Source of the DNA: Rhynchopus euleeides
Taxonomy: Eukaryota > Euglenozoa > Diplonemea > Diplonemida > Diplonemidae
Length of the DNA stretch: 64,000 nt
Assembly: GCA_963210315.1 (NCBI GenBank)
Contig: OY723271.1
Coordinates: forward strand, 186,001 to 250,000
Direction of reading: 5' to 3'
Below, piece by piece: positions 22,627 through 33,865 of the stretch. Numbering within the stretch: the stretch's first letter is position 1; each line of letters begins with the position of its first letter. The position numbers and the translations under genes were made by a program. The notes beneath the pieces were generated by a model. It worked only from the letters and a program-made list of their open reading frames with translations, was not told the origin of the DNA and ran no database searches.

Positions 22627-23870
22627 TCGTCGTTTCACTCTGTACGAAGGACGTCGGTAAAGCCGAGCCCTTTGTACAACCGTTTCACTTCGACTTCTTT
22701 TCGGCTGTCTGTTTGTTTGCGTTTCCAGTCCCGTGCCTGTCTGTCGTCCGGACGCCCTGTTTTTATGGTTTTCTCCTGTTGCTCCGTCACGGCGCCTCAT
22801 GTTCTGGGGTTGCACGTGTTCTTCTCGCTGTTGCGGCGCTGCCTGAAAGAACCCCCGTCCGCCCCTCTCGGCTCCATCTCCGAGTGCCTACCTCGTTCTG
22901 TCCGCTTTCCCTAGGAGGTACAGAGAGACCCCCTCTCCCCGCCGAGCATCTCAGAAGATGCCGTGTCCCGCATCCAAATGTAGTTGCAGGTGCCCTCGGT
23001 TGCGGTGTTGTAGCGCAGTCCGCGCCGGTCGGAGGCCACACGCCACTCTGGAGTGCCTCCCACCGTCTGAGACCCCGGGCCCCCCATGGGCTGGGGGGGC
23101 CTTCCATCGGCATGGCAATGCCTACCAGGTGTCGGACGCGATTCCGACTGTAAAGTGTCACAGTCTGTGGCTCGTCGATGCCAAGATCCTCGTTACGGTC
23201 CGATGAAACTGGGTGTTATTCGGAGCCCTACAACTGCAACACGGGAGGCTTGACAACCGGCTCCTGATGCAGGGAACGTATGCTGCAATTTTATCTGCGT
23301 TCATGCAGGCGTTGCCCCGCCTGCAAGGTGACCGTCTTTTGCTGTCCTCAGGTGTACCGTACCCTGAATGGGAACGGGAAGAACGTTCCTCTCGGGCATG
23401 CTACGTTGTCGAAAACTTTGCGATACACGGCCAGCTTCCTCGTGGCCTTATGTTCTTCTGTCCCTTCTGTTGTGATGCGTCTCATGGATGTGCCCTGCAG
23501 GGCTTCCACACAGTGTCGAGGAGTGATCCTCGCACGGAAAAACAATTGGCTTGGTCTTCCCGCTTTCGGGCTCCCGTCTCCGAGAGCCCAGCACAGTTTT
23601 GAGTCGGACCTGGGATAGCGGTTCGAACGGGAATTTCGGGCCGAACCCTGAAATTCTCCAACACCCCATATCGCACCTGAGACGCGGCTTCCTTATCTGA
23701 GGGGCCGCGTCCAAATACACGGACTTTGCTAAACTGGACCCAACTCCCCACACTCTTTTTTTGGCCATTTTTCCAAAAAATCCCCCCATTTTTTACAAAA
23801 TTTTACAGAATTTACAGTTCATTATACATCCTCCCTATACGCCTATTACAAGGGGGGGGGGGTCTTCTAT
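22627..23870 (+). other. Exon-like frames, unrecognised
   Basis: 23213-23602 is open for 129 aa and reads like protein in part (RLDNRLLMQGTYAAILSAFM), but it has no recognised domain. Frames upstream shift. It may be one exon of an element gene. Confidence 0.3.
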
Positions 23871-23875
23871 TTAGC

Positions 23876-24780
23876 CCCCCCCAGTAGGTATAGCTTCCGA
23901 TAAGAATCCGACCCCCAGACCCCTCCGACCCCCGACCCCCGACCCCCCCTTAGCAAAACTACCCCCCCCTCCCAAAAAATCTCAGGGGTTTCCCGAGGAA
24001 ACGCGGTTCCCCCCTCTCCTGCGTTGTTTGGGCTCCGTGCGGATCGTAGTGGGGTCACTTTGTTGGTGTAGGTGCCACAGAACACCTCTGAAATGCGGAT
24101 GTGGTTCCTTGAGAAAAGGGGGGTCGGAACCTCGGGGGTCGGAATCCGACCCCCGACCCCCCGACCCCCCATTTTTCGGGGGTCGGAGGGGGTCGGGGCT
24201 ATATCCCGACCCCCCATTCTTGCGGGGGTCAGGATCCGGAAGATGGGGGGGTCTGAAACTGTGGTCAAACTCGGGTCGGAATTTTCGCGTTTTTTCTCGG
24301 GGGTCGTAGATGGGGGTCGGAAACTAGGGGTTGGAATATGGGGTAGTCCCCCCTCCCGACCCCCCACACGGGGTTTTCAAAACCCCGTTCTTTGGACTAT
24401 TTGTTTGTGCGGATCGTAGTGGGGTCATTTCGTGGGTCTTGGGACCAAGCTTCAACGACGAAACATGGGTCTGGTCCAGGTACTGTCATGGGAGGACGTG
24501 ACCGGGAGGCACACCAGGCCACCCCCACCCACCCACCCAGCGGGACCCTCCCGACCCCCTCCTCGGGTTTTTCAAAAACCCGTTCTTTTGAATATTTGGA
24601 GTTTGTGCGGATCGCAGTGGGGTCATTTTTGACATGGGGTGCCTATTCACACCCCTTATTGGTGATCCCCATCCAGGCCACATTCCTTAGGAAATAGTAA
24701 GGCGACCCCCTCCGACCCCCCCTCCCGACCCCTGCGACCCCCGCTTATCGGAAGCTATGGCAGTAGGGGGGGGTATATGT
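23876..24780. mobile_element. TIR element, about 0.9 kb, with GACCCCC arrays
   Basis: The ends are inverted: CCCCCCCAGTAGGTATAGC at 23876 against GCTATGGCAGTAGGGGGGG ending about 24772, both continuing into TTCCGATAAG. The interior is dominated by CCGACCCCC repeats and has three copies of GTGCGGATCGTAGTGGGGTC (24038, 24408, 24605). Confidence 0.75.
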
Positions 24781-25920
24781 GCGTGAGAAACCCAAATTTT
24801 TGACATATGCGAAAACGGCACCTAAGTCGACATCCAACCATACAAAGTGGTCCAAAACACCCCAGAAACACCTCCAGGGCACTTTGGTGACCCCCAGTGC
24901 CCTCTGGGGGCCACTTATCTGCCATGCTCATTTTCCTGCCTAGGTTTGGTACCTGGCCTAGGTACCAGGCATAGCCACCCACACTGATACAACGTATTGT
25001 ACGGAATATGGTTGGCTCTTCGGTCAAACCATGTCCCATTTGGTATCCCATGCACATGCGGGGGTATCCCGCGTGACCTGGTGATGATATCCTGCGGATT
25101 CTGACCCCCATATCCCGCAGAGATGGCCCTGTCTCCCGGGGGGCATATGGCGGATGGTGGCAGGGATATCCCATTTTCATATATCCCGCTGGGTATCCCA
25201 CATGTCCTGGTTGCATGCCTGTACTGACAATACTCCCGCAAGCAATCAGATGTTGCAAAGACATAGACTCAGAGACGCTGTGGACGATGACACCAATAAT
25301 CAGAGATATGCTTCCTGCCTCGAATGGAGCCTGGCCTAGGCAACTGGTGCAGTTGTGACACCAACAGAAAGAGCCACAGAGAAAGAGAGGGTGCTAGGTT
25401 GGTGCTGACTGAGTCTAACTAGAAGAGGGCAGAGATGTGTGTTTCATCAGCGGACTCTCGGACTAAGTGGGATGACGCATGTGAGCGTCGTTTTGCCCAG
25501 AATAAAGGCTAATTGACGTACAAACAGGCCCACAGGAGATGGGCTGCAAGTTTGGGGGTCAAAAATATCCTTTCTCGGAAGAGAACGGGTCTGGTGGACC
25601 CTGCCCTCGATCCAGAATGCACCCCCCCACACCCCTCGGCATTGTCAGACACCAAAAACCCTGAAAATAGAGGCCCACTGTTCGCAAAAATCTGAACATC
25701 TCTCCCACAGGGATGGCCCAGGTACCAAACCTAGGCAGAAAATTTTGACGTCGCAAAAAAGCCTCTGGAGGTGCCATGAGGGGGTCTGGTGTGTCGGATA
25801 GGGGGTAATATCGGTGTTCTGGGGTGGTTGGTGGGGGTTTTGACGGCCGGTACGTCAAAAGAAGTCGATGTTCAAAAATGTGGTGTTTCTCACGCTTTTT
25901 AAAGGGCATATACCCCCCCC
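24766..25920. mobile_element. Foldback element, about 1.15 kb
   Basis: The inverted arms 24766-24970 and 25700-25915 share GTATATG(T/C), GTGAGAAAC, AAACACCCCAGAA and the palindromic AGGTTTGGTACC / GGTACCAAACCTAGGC. The interior has an AT(A/C)TCCCGC repeat. The long minus-strand frame there (24755-25264) has a repetitive GYP pattern derived from it. Confidence 0.65.
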
Positions 25921-25964
25921 TACCCCCCCCCCCCCTCGCACGGTGCGCTGAAAAAAAGGCTGAT

Positions 25965-26185
25965 GCGTAGAAAATCGTACTCCTTTCGCTTTATTATAGA
26001 CACCCTGTCCAGCAACTGTGGGAGAACAGTTCCGGACTACTTTTTGTTGAGCGCACACTTGCTGTCTCAAGGCTGTGTTGAGGCCCTGTGAAGTGGCATG
26101 AGGTGCTAATCCAAAGCTTCAGTCGTACGATTTCCTTCGTTACTTCGCGACTTCGCTACGCTTCGTCGCTCGTAACTAGTAAAAC
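25965..26185 (+). repeat. Dispersed 200-bp repeat (TCGTACTCC family), copy 2
   Basis: Same family and orientation as 3361-3580, ending CGCTCGTAACTAGTAAAA. Confidence 0.7.
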
Positions 26186-26845
26186 AAAAAATGCAGAGAA
26201 GAGGGGAAGTCGAGCACAGCAGGCAATGCAGGGCACGTCTACGGTGCGGCGACACAAAGAGAACACACACAAGTCGGACTGCGCTGAGGTGAGATGTGGC
26301 TCTGACTGCAGCAGGCACTGCATAACTACACTGCCTGCTGCACGGTGCTGCTGTGTTCAATATCTTCCCTTCATTGCATGAGGTGGCGAAGACAGAACGG
26401 GAAAGAAAGGGGCCAGTGGGGCCCTCGCTACCAAGTGTGACTAAGTGAGAAAAAGTGAGCCGCGGCCCACTTTCCCGTACTGACTGACGAGCTGTGACTG
26501 GTAGCGAGGGCCCCCAGTAGCTCGCTACGTATCGTGACAGTCGTCCTGCTCTCGCTGTCGTCAATGTTCCTCCGGTGCTGTCCAGCAGGCTGAGGGGGCC
26601 CCACATGCACTGCAGCACACAGCAGCTGGAGATCGCATGGGGAATACGAAAGGTGGTGAACGGCAAAGACCTGCCGTTGTATTGTTGACCTCACGGCACA
26701 ACGCGTTCGTCTCACTCAAGAGACTGGTGTGGCAGGTCCTCACTGTTCTGACAAACAAAGAGGGTATAACAGTAAAGGCGCCTCCCGAATAAAGGCATTA
26801 TTTGGGGGGGGGGGGGGGGGGCTCCTGGTGCACACAAATCCCGAA
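26186..26845. repeat. Duplicate of 4030-4240 type sequence with a MITE and poly-G
   Basis: 26200-26350 and 26580-26770 match 4030-4240 around the embedded MITE at 26418-26515. A run of about 18 G at 26802-26821 ends the block. Confidence 0.55.
26418..26515. mobile_element. GGGGCCCTCGCT MITE, copy 1
   Basis: 98 bp with ends GGGGCCCTCGCTACCA and the inverse, flanked by the 3-bp duplication AGT (26415-26417 and 26516-26518). Confidence 0.85.
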
Positions 26846-27025
26846 AATCGTACTCCTTTCGCTATAACAAGAGAAACACCCTGCCCAGCAACTGCAAAAA
26901 GGCAGATCCGGGCTACTTTTTTGCCCCTGTGAAGTGGCATGAAGGTGATCCTTATAAAGCTTCAGTCGTACGATTTCCTTCGTTACTTCGCGACTTCGCT
27001 ACGCTTCGTCGCTCGTAACTGGTAA
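26846..27025 (+). repeat. Dispersed 200-bp repeat (TCGTACTCC family), copy 3
   Basis: Same ends as copies 1 and 2 but with a deletion of about 45 bp in the middle. Confidence 0.7.
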
Positions 27026-27985
27026 AAAGAAAAAACGTTATTCGGGGGTGGAGTTACTTGGCAGAGGGTGACCACCTGGTTTGACCCGAGTTTGGTGGTC
27101 GGTCTTTCGGCGGATTGTGTGGCGGAACCCAGGGGTGGTGATTGTGGCGGCCTTTCCGGAACCCAGGGGTCAGGTTCTCTGAGCAGAAGGGCCCTCTCTC
27201 CCTTTCCTGACGAGATTGCGTTTCACATCATTCTCCGAGGGGTGAAATGCTATCATCTGCACGCAGCCTGGCGTTCCTCAATATGGTTTGTACTCCCAGT
27301 TCCTCCGACGGGGTCTGGGGACCCTGGGAGACCTTCTTCCTCAGGGTTGCAGTGATACCCGACCTTGCTGGCAACATGCCTGCCGCCACGGCCTGGGGAT
27401 AGAGTCCGCGAACCCCGAATAATTCGAAGAACTCCCCCTGGAACACCCGAATACCCGGACAACCCGTGGGCACGGGGTCCACGGTCTGCGGGGCGGGAGC
27501 TTCGAAGGGGATATCTGCGGGGGTTCCTGGGGGTCCACGGGTGTCGGTTGGGGCACAGGCTTGTACCAAATGGTTCCTTCCACGGTTCCTCGCGCTCGCG
27601 CCATCCTCGGGTGCTGGAGGAAAACCCAAAAAACGGCCTGTTGGCTGGAAAAAAAATCAGATTTTGGCTGGAAAAAAGATAAGGCTGTTGCTTGTGCGCC
27701 AAATCCGGGCAAAACAAAAGAAACTCCGCAGCCTGATGAGGAGGTTGAATTTGCTGCACAAGCGCTGCCGACCATCTTTTTGACACTGACAGGTTCTCTG
27801 TTGTGGTAAAAAAACCAGTTTTTCGCAGGAAAAAAACCGGAGAAAGGGCGGGTGCCCGGAGGACTCATCCTCATCCGCCACAGGAAAGACAACTGCTCAC
27901 CCCCTGGAAGAAAACCCAGGGTCCGGAAGTAATCGGGGGGTCGGCGGTCCTCAAAACGGCTCCAAGCAAAAAGCAAAAAGGGATA
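27026..27985. other. No gene recognised
   Basis: Open frames overlap on both strands. 27560-27640 resembles 38840-38900 (TGGTTCCTTCC and GCGCTCGCGCC), so it is repeat-derived at least in part. Confidence 0.35.
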
Positions 27986-28112
27986 ACCTGGGACCCCCCG
28001 TGTTTAGGCCCCCCTGTGTTTAAGCCCCCCCCCCCCCCTGCCAGACCCAGGGGGGGCTCAAACACGGGGGTAAGAGGGGGGGGGGGGGGCCTGAACACGG
28101 GGGGTCCCAGGT
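27986..28112. mobile_element. 127-bp hairpin MITE
   Basis: Perfect inverted ends ACCTGGGACCCCCCGTGTT and its complement flank a C/G-rich loop. Confidence 0.75.
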
Positions 28113-28166
28113 ACATGGGAATGACGGGTATGGGAATATTCGGGAGGCGCGTTTAACAACGACTGA

Positions 28167-28275
28167 GGGGGTCTTCGCTACAGGGTGGTCGTCAGTGCAT
28201 TTGACTACATTTCTTCTCGAATTAGGTGAATACTGACGAAGACTGACGAAGAATAACGACCAGCGAAGACCCCCC
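28167..28275. mobile_element. GGGGGTCTTCGCT MITE, copy 1
   Basis: About 109 bp with ends GGGGGTCTTCGCTAC and the inverse. It matches 31485-31592. A clean target duplication is not visible here. Confidence 0.75.
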
Positions 28276-28384
28276 AACAGCATATAATGACTGAATAGGT
28301 GAATCAAACAGGAAGAACATCATTGTCTGTCAAAGCGTACCGTTGGTGTGCATGACACTGAACTCCGCAACGCAAAAAAAAGGT

Positions 28385-30247
28385 TCACATCACAGGGCTG
28401 TTGTCCACCAGCAGCAGGTGCACCTCCATCTCGCTCATCGGCTGCTGCCCCTGAGGAGACGTGCAGCTGTCATGCACACCGAACACGCCTGTGGGCCCAA
28501 CATCGGCGTACCCCTCGCACTGCACGTTGGAGCTGTAGGCCTTGCGGTCCGCAGCCTGCCCACGGCACCCGCAGTACACAGCAACGGTGACGCCCACCAG
28601 AGCAAGCACCCCGGCAGCGGCAATCACCGCAATCAGCAGCGGCGACAGACTCTTCGACTTCGACGTGTGGGCTTGCCCTTCAGGGGACCACCTCACGATG
28701 AGGGGCTGGCTGCTGTCGGAGTACGGAGTGTACGACAGCTTCATCTGCCCAGTGGAGGGGCAGTACACGCTCCTCTGCCCTGGGTACAGAGTCGTGGTGC
28801 TTGCCGTGAGTGTCCCTGCGACCTGAGTCACAGTCACATCCACGTAGCGGTACGGCGTGCAGGAGATGACCCACTCCTGTGCGGAGCTGTAGGAGCTGTG
28901 GACCGAGTCCTCCTGCGACATGTAGTGTACACTCGCTGGGCTGGGCGGGCTGGGCGACACGATGGGTGCAGATGTGACAGAGCCCCAGCTAAACCTCAGA
29001 GTGTGGATGTCCCCGTCAGATGGCGTGTACAGCAGCGACATCTCCCCAGAGGAGGGACAGGTCACACGCTGGTTGGACCCAGAGTGCATCGACTTGTCGT
29101 CCAACTTGAGGCTGTAGCCTGACGGGTCGCTTTCAATGTCCATCCACAAAGTGGTGTACCGCGTGCAGGAGATGACCCATTTCTGTGGGGTGCTGTAGGT
29201 GCTGTAGACGGAGCCGTGGTTTGACATGTAGTGCACCGTCGCTGCTGGGCTGGGTGTAGGTGGCGGTGGTGTCTCGGGCGTGCTCCATGCGAACTTCACA
29301 GTGTGGCTGTACCCGTCAGTTGACGTATACAGCAGCGACAGCTCCCCAGAGTACGGACAGGTCACACGCTGGTTGGACCCATAGTACATCGACTTGTCGC
29401 CTAGCTTCAGGCTGTAACCAGAGGGGGAAAGTTGAATATCCATCACCATGGTGCTGTACCGCGTTCAGGAGATGACCCACTCCTGTGAGGTGCTGTAGCT
29501 GCTGTTGACTTCGCCGTGGTTTGACATGTAGTGCACCGTCGCTGCTGGGCTGGGTGTAGGTGGCGCTAGTGTCTCGAGCATTCTCCATGCGAATCGCACA
29601 TTGTGGCTGTGCCCATCAGTTGACGTATACAGCAGGAACAGCTGCCCAGAGTCCGGACAGGTCACACGCTGGTTGTACCCATAGTACATCGACTTGTCAC
29701 CTAGCTTCAGGCTGTAACCAGAGGGGGAAAGTTGAATATCCATCACCAAGGTGCTGTACGGCGTGCAGGAGAAGGCCCACTCCTTTGGAGTGATGTAGAG
29801 GCCGTCGATGGAGCCTGTATCGATGGAGTCTGTATATATGTAGTGCACCCTCGCTGCTGTGCTGGGTGCCTCGGGCATGCTCCATGCGAATTGCAGAGTG
29901 TGGCTGTCCCCATCAGTTGGCGTGTACACCAGGTACAGCACCCCAGAGTACGGACAGGTCACACGCTGGTTGGACCCATAGTACATCGACTTGTCGCCTA
30001 GCTTCAGGCTGTAACCAGAGGGGGAAAGTTGAATATCCATCACCAAGGTGTGGTGCCGCATGCAGTAGATGACCCACTTCTGTGGGGTGTTGTAGGTGCT
30101 GTAGACGGAGCCGGGGTTTGTATCCATGTAGTGCACCGTCGCTCCTGGGCTGGAGTAGTAGCCGCCCGCAGTGCCCTTGAGAGGGACCTGCGCCACAGCC
30201 CCCTCTGCAGCACACACCGCCAGGGCGGCAAGCACCGCGCCACGCAT
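28385..30247 (-). pseudogene. Surface protein paralogue with in-frame TGA in a Cys codon
   Basis: 620 codons in one frame, interrupted only by TGA at 29467-29465 (codon 261). Signal peptide 1-20 is identical to that of the gene at 4456-6327. Five CUB-like repeats follow, then a membrane span at about 535-558 and a 62-residue tail with several Cys. The TGA replaces the first conserved Cys of repeat 3 (TGC in the other repeats); reading continues without frameshift on both sides. A point nonsense mutation is the simplest reading. If TGA were read through, the protein would be complete. The last repeat and span are nearly identical to copy 1, while the N-terminal repeats differ, which suggests unequal exchange or conversion. 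Confidence 0.75.
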
Positions 30248-30350
30248 CTTGCAGGGACACCTCGCCTGCAGGGTGGTGGTGCGTGTGAAGTGGGGTGCGA
30301 GGTGTGTGGGGCTGAGGGAGGTGGGTTGGTTTCCCCTGACTATCCCCCCG

Positions 30351-30520
30351 CAGTGTTGTGCAGTGTTGTGCAGTGTTGTGCAGTGTTGTGCAGTGTTGTG
30401 CAGTGTTGTGCAGTGTTGTGCAGTGTTGTGCAGTGTTGTGCAGTGTTGTGCAGTGTTGTGCAGTGTTGTGCAGTGTTGTGCAGTGTTGTGCAGTGTTGTT
30501 CAGTGTTGTGCAGTGTTGTG
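30351..30520. repeat. 10-bp minisatellite CAGTGTTGTG, 17 units
   Basis: Seventeen head-to-tail units, one with a G-to-T change. The matching position upstream of copy 1 of the surface gene (about 6430-6450) has only two units. It lies about 100 bp upstream of the start codon on the minus strand. Confidence 0.97.
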
Positions 30521-30962
30521 TCCTGCAGTGGGTGTTTCCCCCTATCCAGGCACCCTCCAAGCCAACAAGGGGTTCAACGCACAGAAGGGGGAAGCTGGGG
30601 TCGTCGGAAGCACACATTCAGATTGCCCGCCTCCAGAAATGAAACGAAGTGTGACACTATCGACACATGTCACTCAACATTGAGGAGGGCGTGCGGGAGA
30701 CGTTGTGGTGAAACGCACACACCACGACCTGTGACGGGGCGAGACGTGGCTCTGGCAATTCCGGCACTGCCGCGTGCCGTAAACTCAAATCGGACCTGCT
30801 TTTCCCGTGTCCCGGTTCCCCCTTGCATTGCATGACCCTACATACACAAAAAAATCATAAGTTGTGCCTTCGGTGGGGATGAGGGGACGCGCATCGACCG
30901 GACCACGACTCGTGCTATTTTCGACTCGTTTTGTTTCGTTACACCTGTCCCCACCCCCCCCC
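30521..30962. other. No gene recognised
   Basis: Ends in a C run at 30951-30964 that forms the boundary of the next element. Confidence 0.4.
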
Positions 30963-31219
30963 CCTAGGCATAGGGTGCGGGCGATTCGGTTATCGCCCAA
31001 ATCGCAAAAATTATCGCCCATTCTGTCAAGGCGATAAGTGGGCGATAATTTTTCCGTCGTATTTTTGGGGGCAAAATGGCGGCCAGGGACGTCAGATCAC
31101 TGCTGAGGTGGTGAGTGGGTCATTGCCTCAGTGAAGACCCGGTTCCTGACCAAGGTCAAGCCCTCTGCTCCAGTGTTCTCAGTGGGTGATGACTCTGTGA
31201 CTAGGGTCAGAACCGCCCC

Positions 31220-31470
31220 AGGTCTCAGATCAGCCGTGAAGCTTCCTGTGGGCTATGCAACGAGTCATTTCAAACGTACGGTGTTCATCTCCTCCCATTC
31301 AGACCGACTACACTAGGACCACGCATCTCCTTCAACACTAAGGTGTACCCGCTTCATGCTCACGAGTGCTCCTAGTAACGGCGAGTGAACAGGTCCTGAG
31401 CGAGGTCAGGATCTGGGCCAATGCCCAGTTCCTCGCGGGTTTTGACCGAGGAAGTGACCCACCCACATGA
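31220..31470 (+). pseudogene. Divergent LSU rRNA 5'-region-like fragment
   Basis: 31374-31390 reads AGTAACGGCGAGTGAAC, a near-universal LSU rRNA domain I sequence. About 150 bp upstream, CTCAGATCAGCCGTG resembles the start of LSU (CTGAGATCAGACGTG). Spacing between the two is about 75 nt longer than usual. Flanks are not rDNA-like and the fragment lies inside a transposon, so it is a captured or degenerate piece. Confidence 0.4.
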
Positions 31471-31484
31471 CGTCAGTGGTCAGA

Positions 31485-31592
31485 GGGGGTCTTCGCTACG
31501 GGGTGGTCGTCAGTGCATTTTGGTGCATTTCCTGTTGAATTGGCTGAAAAATGACGAAGATTGTCGAAGTTTGTCGACCAGCGAAGACCCCC
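31485..31592. mobile_element. GGGGGTCTTCGCT MITE, copy 2
   Basis: 108 bp, inverted ends GGGGGTCTTCGCT, 3-bp duplication AGA (31482-31484 and 31593-31595). Confidence 0.85.
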
Positions 31593-31844
31593 AGAAGCTG
31601 ATTTCTGATGCAGAATCCTAGGTCTTGGCCCAGTTGTTGACGAGGTCACAGGGTCAGTAGAGCGGTAACCACCACTAGCTGAAGACCCCTTCAGAAAGTG
31701 TGAAAGAAAACGGGCGATACTGGGCGATAATTTGGCGATAATCGGGCGATAATGGGCGATAAGGCGATTCGATACGCGATAATCGGGGCTCGAACCCGGT
31801 TGGGCGAATATAGGGCGATAGGCGAATCGCCCGCACCCTATGCC

Positions 31845-33865
31845 TAGGGGGGTCCATGGCTGGACAATATCTGTCACGCTACACGATTTTTTTGATTTTC
31901 GGCCAAAAACTCCACCAAAATGAGCGTACCTGGCCAGAAATCCAGTCGGGGATCACTGAAAAAATCCGAGAAAATAGCGGACACCCTCGAGAAAGTCGAT
32001 CCATTCGAATAATTTGGGATTTTTTCCTGAAAAATGGCCGAAAATGGGGGGCAAGAATGGACACTTTTCGGCCAAATTGTAACACTTATCAAAAACCCAT
32101 CTGAGCGCCCAGAATACCACCTAAACACCCCAAAACCGCAAAAATACCCCTCCAGTGAGGTACCCGGGTGGGAAAAAATGGGTTTTGCGCCCTTTTGAGA
32201 CCCAGCTTTGGGTCCCAGCCGGGATTTCCTGGCCGAACCCCCAGTAACCCCATGGTTTCCCCCACTTTTTCAGCAAATTTCCAGACTCGCGGACCCAAAA
32301 AATACCACCCAGAGGGCCACAGAAGCCCCCAAAACCCCCCAGGAGTCACAGATATGTCCTAGAAGGGGTGGGAAAAACCAGGTACGATCACTTTCGTGGT
32401 CAAATTTGACCCAGAATCCCGAAATTTCCTGCTGTAACACTTATGTAACACTTAGCGTTACAGAAGTTGGTGAAAATGTAACACTTTTTGGGGTGGGCTC
32501 TGGGTGCCCTGAATATCATCTGAACGCCCCAAAACCATGAAAACCTCACTCCAGTGAAGTATCCGGGTGGGAAAAAATGGGTTTTGCACCTCTTTGAGGC
32601 CACCGTTGGGGTTCCGGTGGGTGTTGAGTCAGGAACCCCCCATACCCCTAAGTTCCCTGCTGAGGCACTCAAAACCACCCATGCCAAAACCTACCCCACG
32701 AACCCTCATGGGGGCGGCGGAGTGGAAGTCTTGTGTCGTCAGGAGGCAACAAGGACACTTCCTTTGACACTTGTCGCAGGCTCCGAATCGGTTCTGTTGG
32801 TTGTCTCAGAATCATAGTGACTCGGTGAGAAGACCCCCACAGCTCCGAGGGTGTCCTCAGGTGAACACACGCCTTTCCAGCACACAGACTCGGAGAAGAC
32901 CCCCGAGGGCCAATAGTGCGTCTAACTGCAACTTTCTGTAAAGGAAGTGTCCTTGTTGCCTCCTGGCAGCACAAGACTTCCACTCCGCCGCCCCCATGAG
33001 GGTTCGTGGGGTCGGTGTTGGCAGGGGTGGTTTTGAGTGCCTCTAGCAGGGTACTTTGGGGTGTTTTGGGGGGGTTCCTGACTCAACACCCACCGGAACC
33101 CCAAAGGTGGCCTCAAAGAGGTGCAAAACCCATTTTTTCCCACCCGGATACCTCACTGGAGTGAGGTTTTCATGTTTTTGGGGTGTTCAGACGGTATTCT
33201 GGGCACCCAGAGCCACCCCGAAAAGTGTTACATTTTCACCAACTTCTGTAACGCTAAGTGTTACATAAGTGTTACAGCAGGAAATTTCGGGATTCTGGGT
33301 CAAATTTGACCACGAAAGTGATCGTACCTGGTTTTTCCCACCCCTTCTAGGACATATCTGTGACTCCTGGGGGGTTTTGGGGGCTTCTGTGGCCCTCTGG
33401 GTGGTATTTTTTGGGTCCGTGGGTCTGGAAAAGGTTGAAAAAGAGGGGGAAAATAGGGGTTTTATGGGGGTTCGGCCAGGAATTACCGACTGGGACCCAA
33501 AGCTGGGTCTCAAAAGGGTGCAAAACCCATTTTTCCCCACCCGGGTACCTCACTGGAGGGGTATTTTTGCGGTTTTGGGGTGTTTAGGTGGTATTCTGGG
33601 CGCTCAGATGGGTTTTTGATAAGTGTTACAATTTGGCCGAAAAGTGTTACATTTTTGTTACACATTTTCAGCCATTTTTCAGAAAAAAAACCCCAAGTTA
33701 TTCGAATGGATCGACTTTCTCGAGGGTGTCCGCTATTTTCTCGGATTTTTTCAGTGATCCCCGACTGGATTTCTGGCCAGGTACGCCCATTTTGGTGGAG
33801 TTTTTGGCCGAAAATCAAAAAAATCGTGTTTGTGACAGGTATTTCCTTTGGCATGGACCCCCCTA
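31845..33865. mobile_element. Two-kilobase foldback with about 0.9 kb arms
   Basis: Left arm 31847-32775 and right arm about 32936-33864 are long inverted repeats. Ends are TAGGGGGGTCCATGG and CATGGACCCCCCTA. Shared internal landmarks include CACGATTTTTTTGATTTTCG, TTCGAATGGATCGACTTTCT and repeated TGTAACACTT motifs. The central 160 bp is unique. No gene is required to explain it. Confidence 0.9.

Larger units (their letters stand above)
30963..31848. mobile_element. TIR element carrying an rRNA-like fragment
   Basis: The ends are inverted CCTAGGCATAGGGTGCGGGC. The subterminal regions repeat GGGCGATAA many times (30985-31055 and 31715-31830). The centre holds sequence resembling the 5' part of LSU rRNA and a MITE inserted into it. 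Confidence 0.75.

Noticed and set aside
24755-25264. 169-aa frame with repeated GYP motifs
   Set aside because: The motif comes from repeated ATATCCCGC DNA in a foldback interior; no flanking signals support a gene.
28385-30247. Selenoprotein
   Set aside because: Only one TGA, at a disulfide-type Cys in one of five repeats of one paralogue, and no SECIS structure was recognised. A nonsense mutation is simpler.
30358-30617. Long frames rich in HNTAQHC or QCCAVLC repeats
   Set aside because: They are the six-frame translation of the 10-bp minisatellite.
31780-31810. GGGTTCGAGCCC on the minus strand, like a tRNA T arm
   Set aside because: The T stem has a mismatch, no A box or acceptor stem is present, and it lies in a GGGCGAT repeat array.
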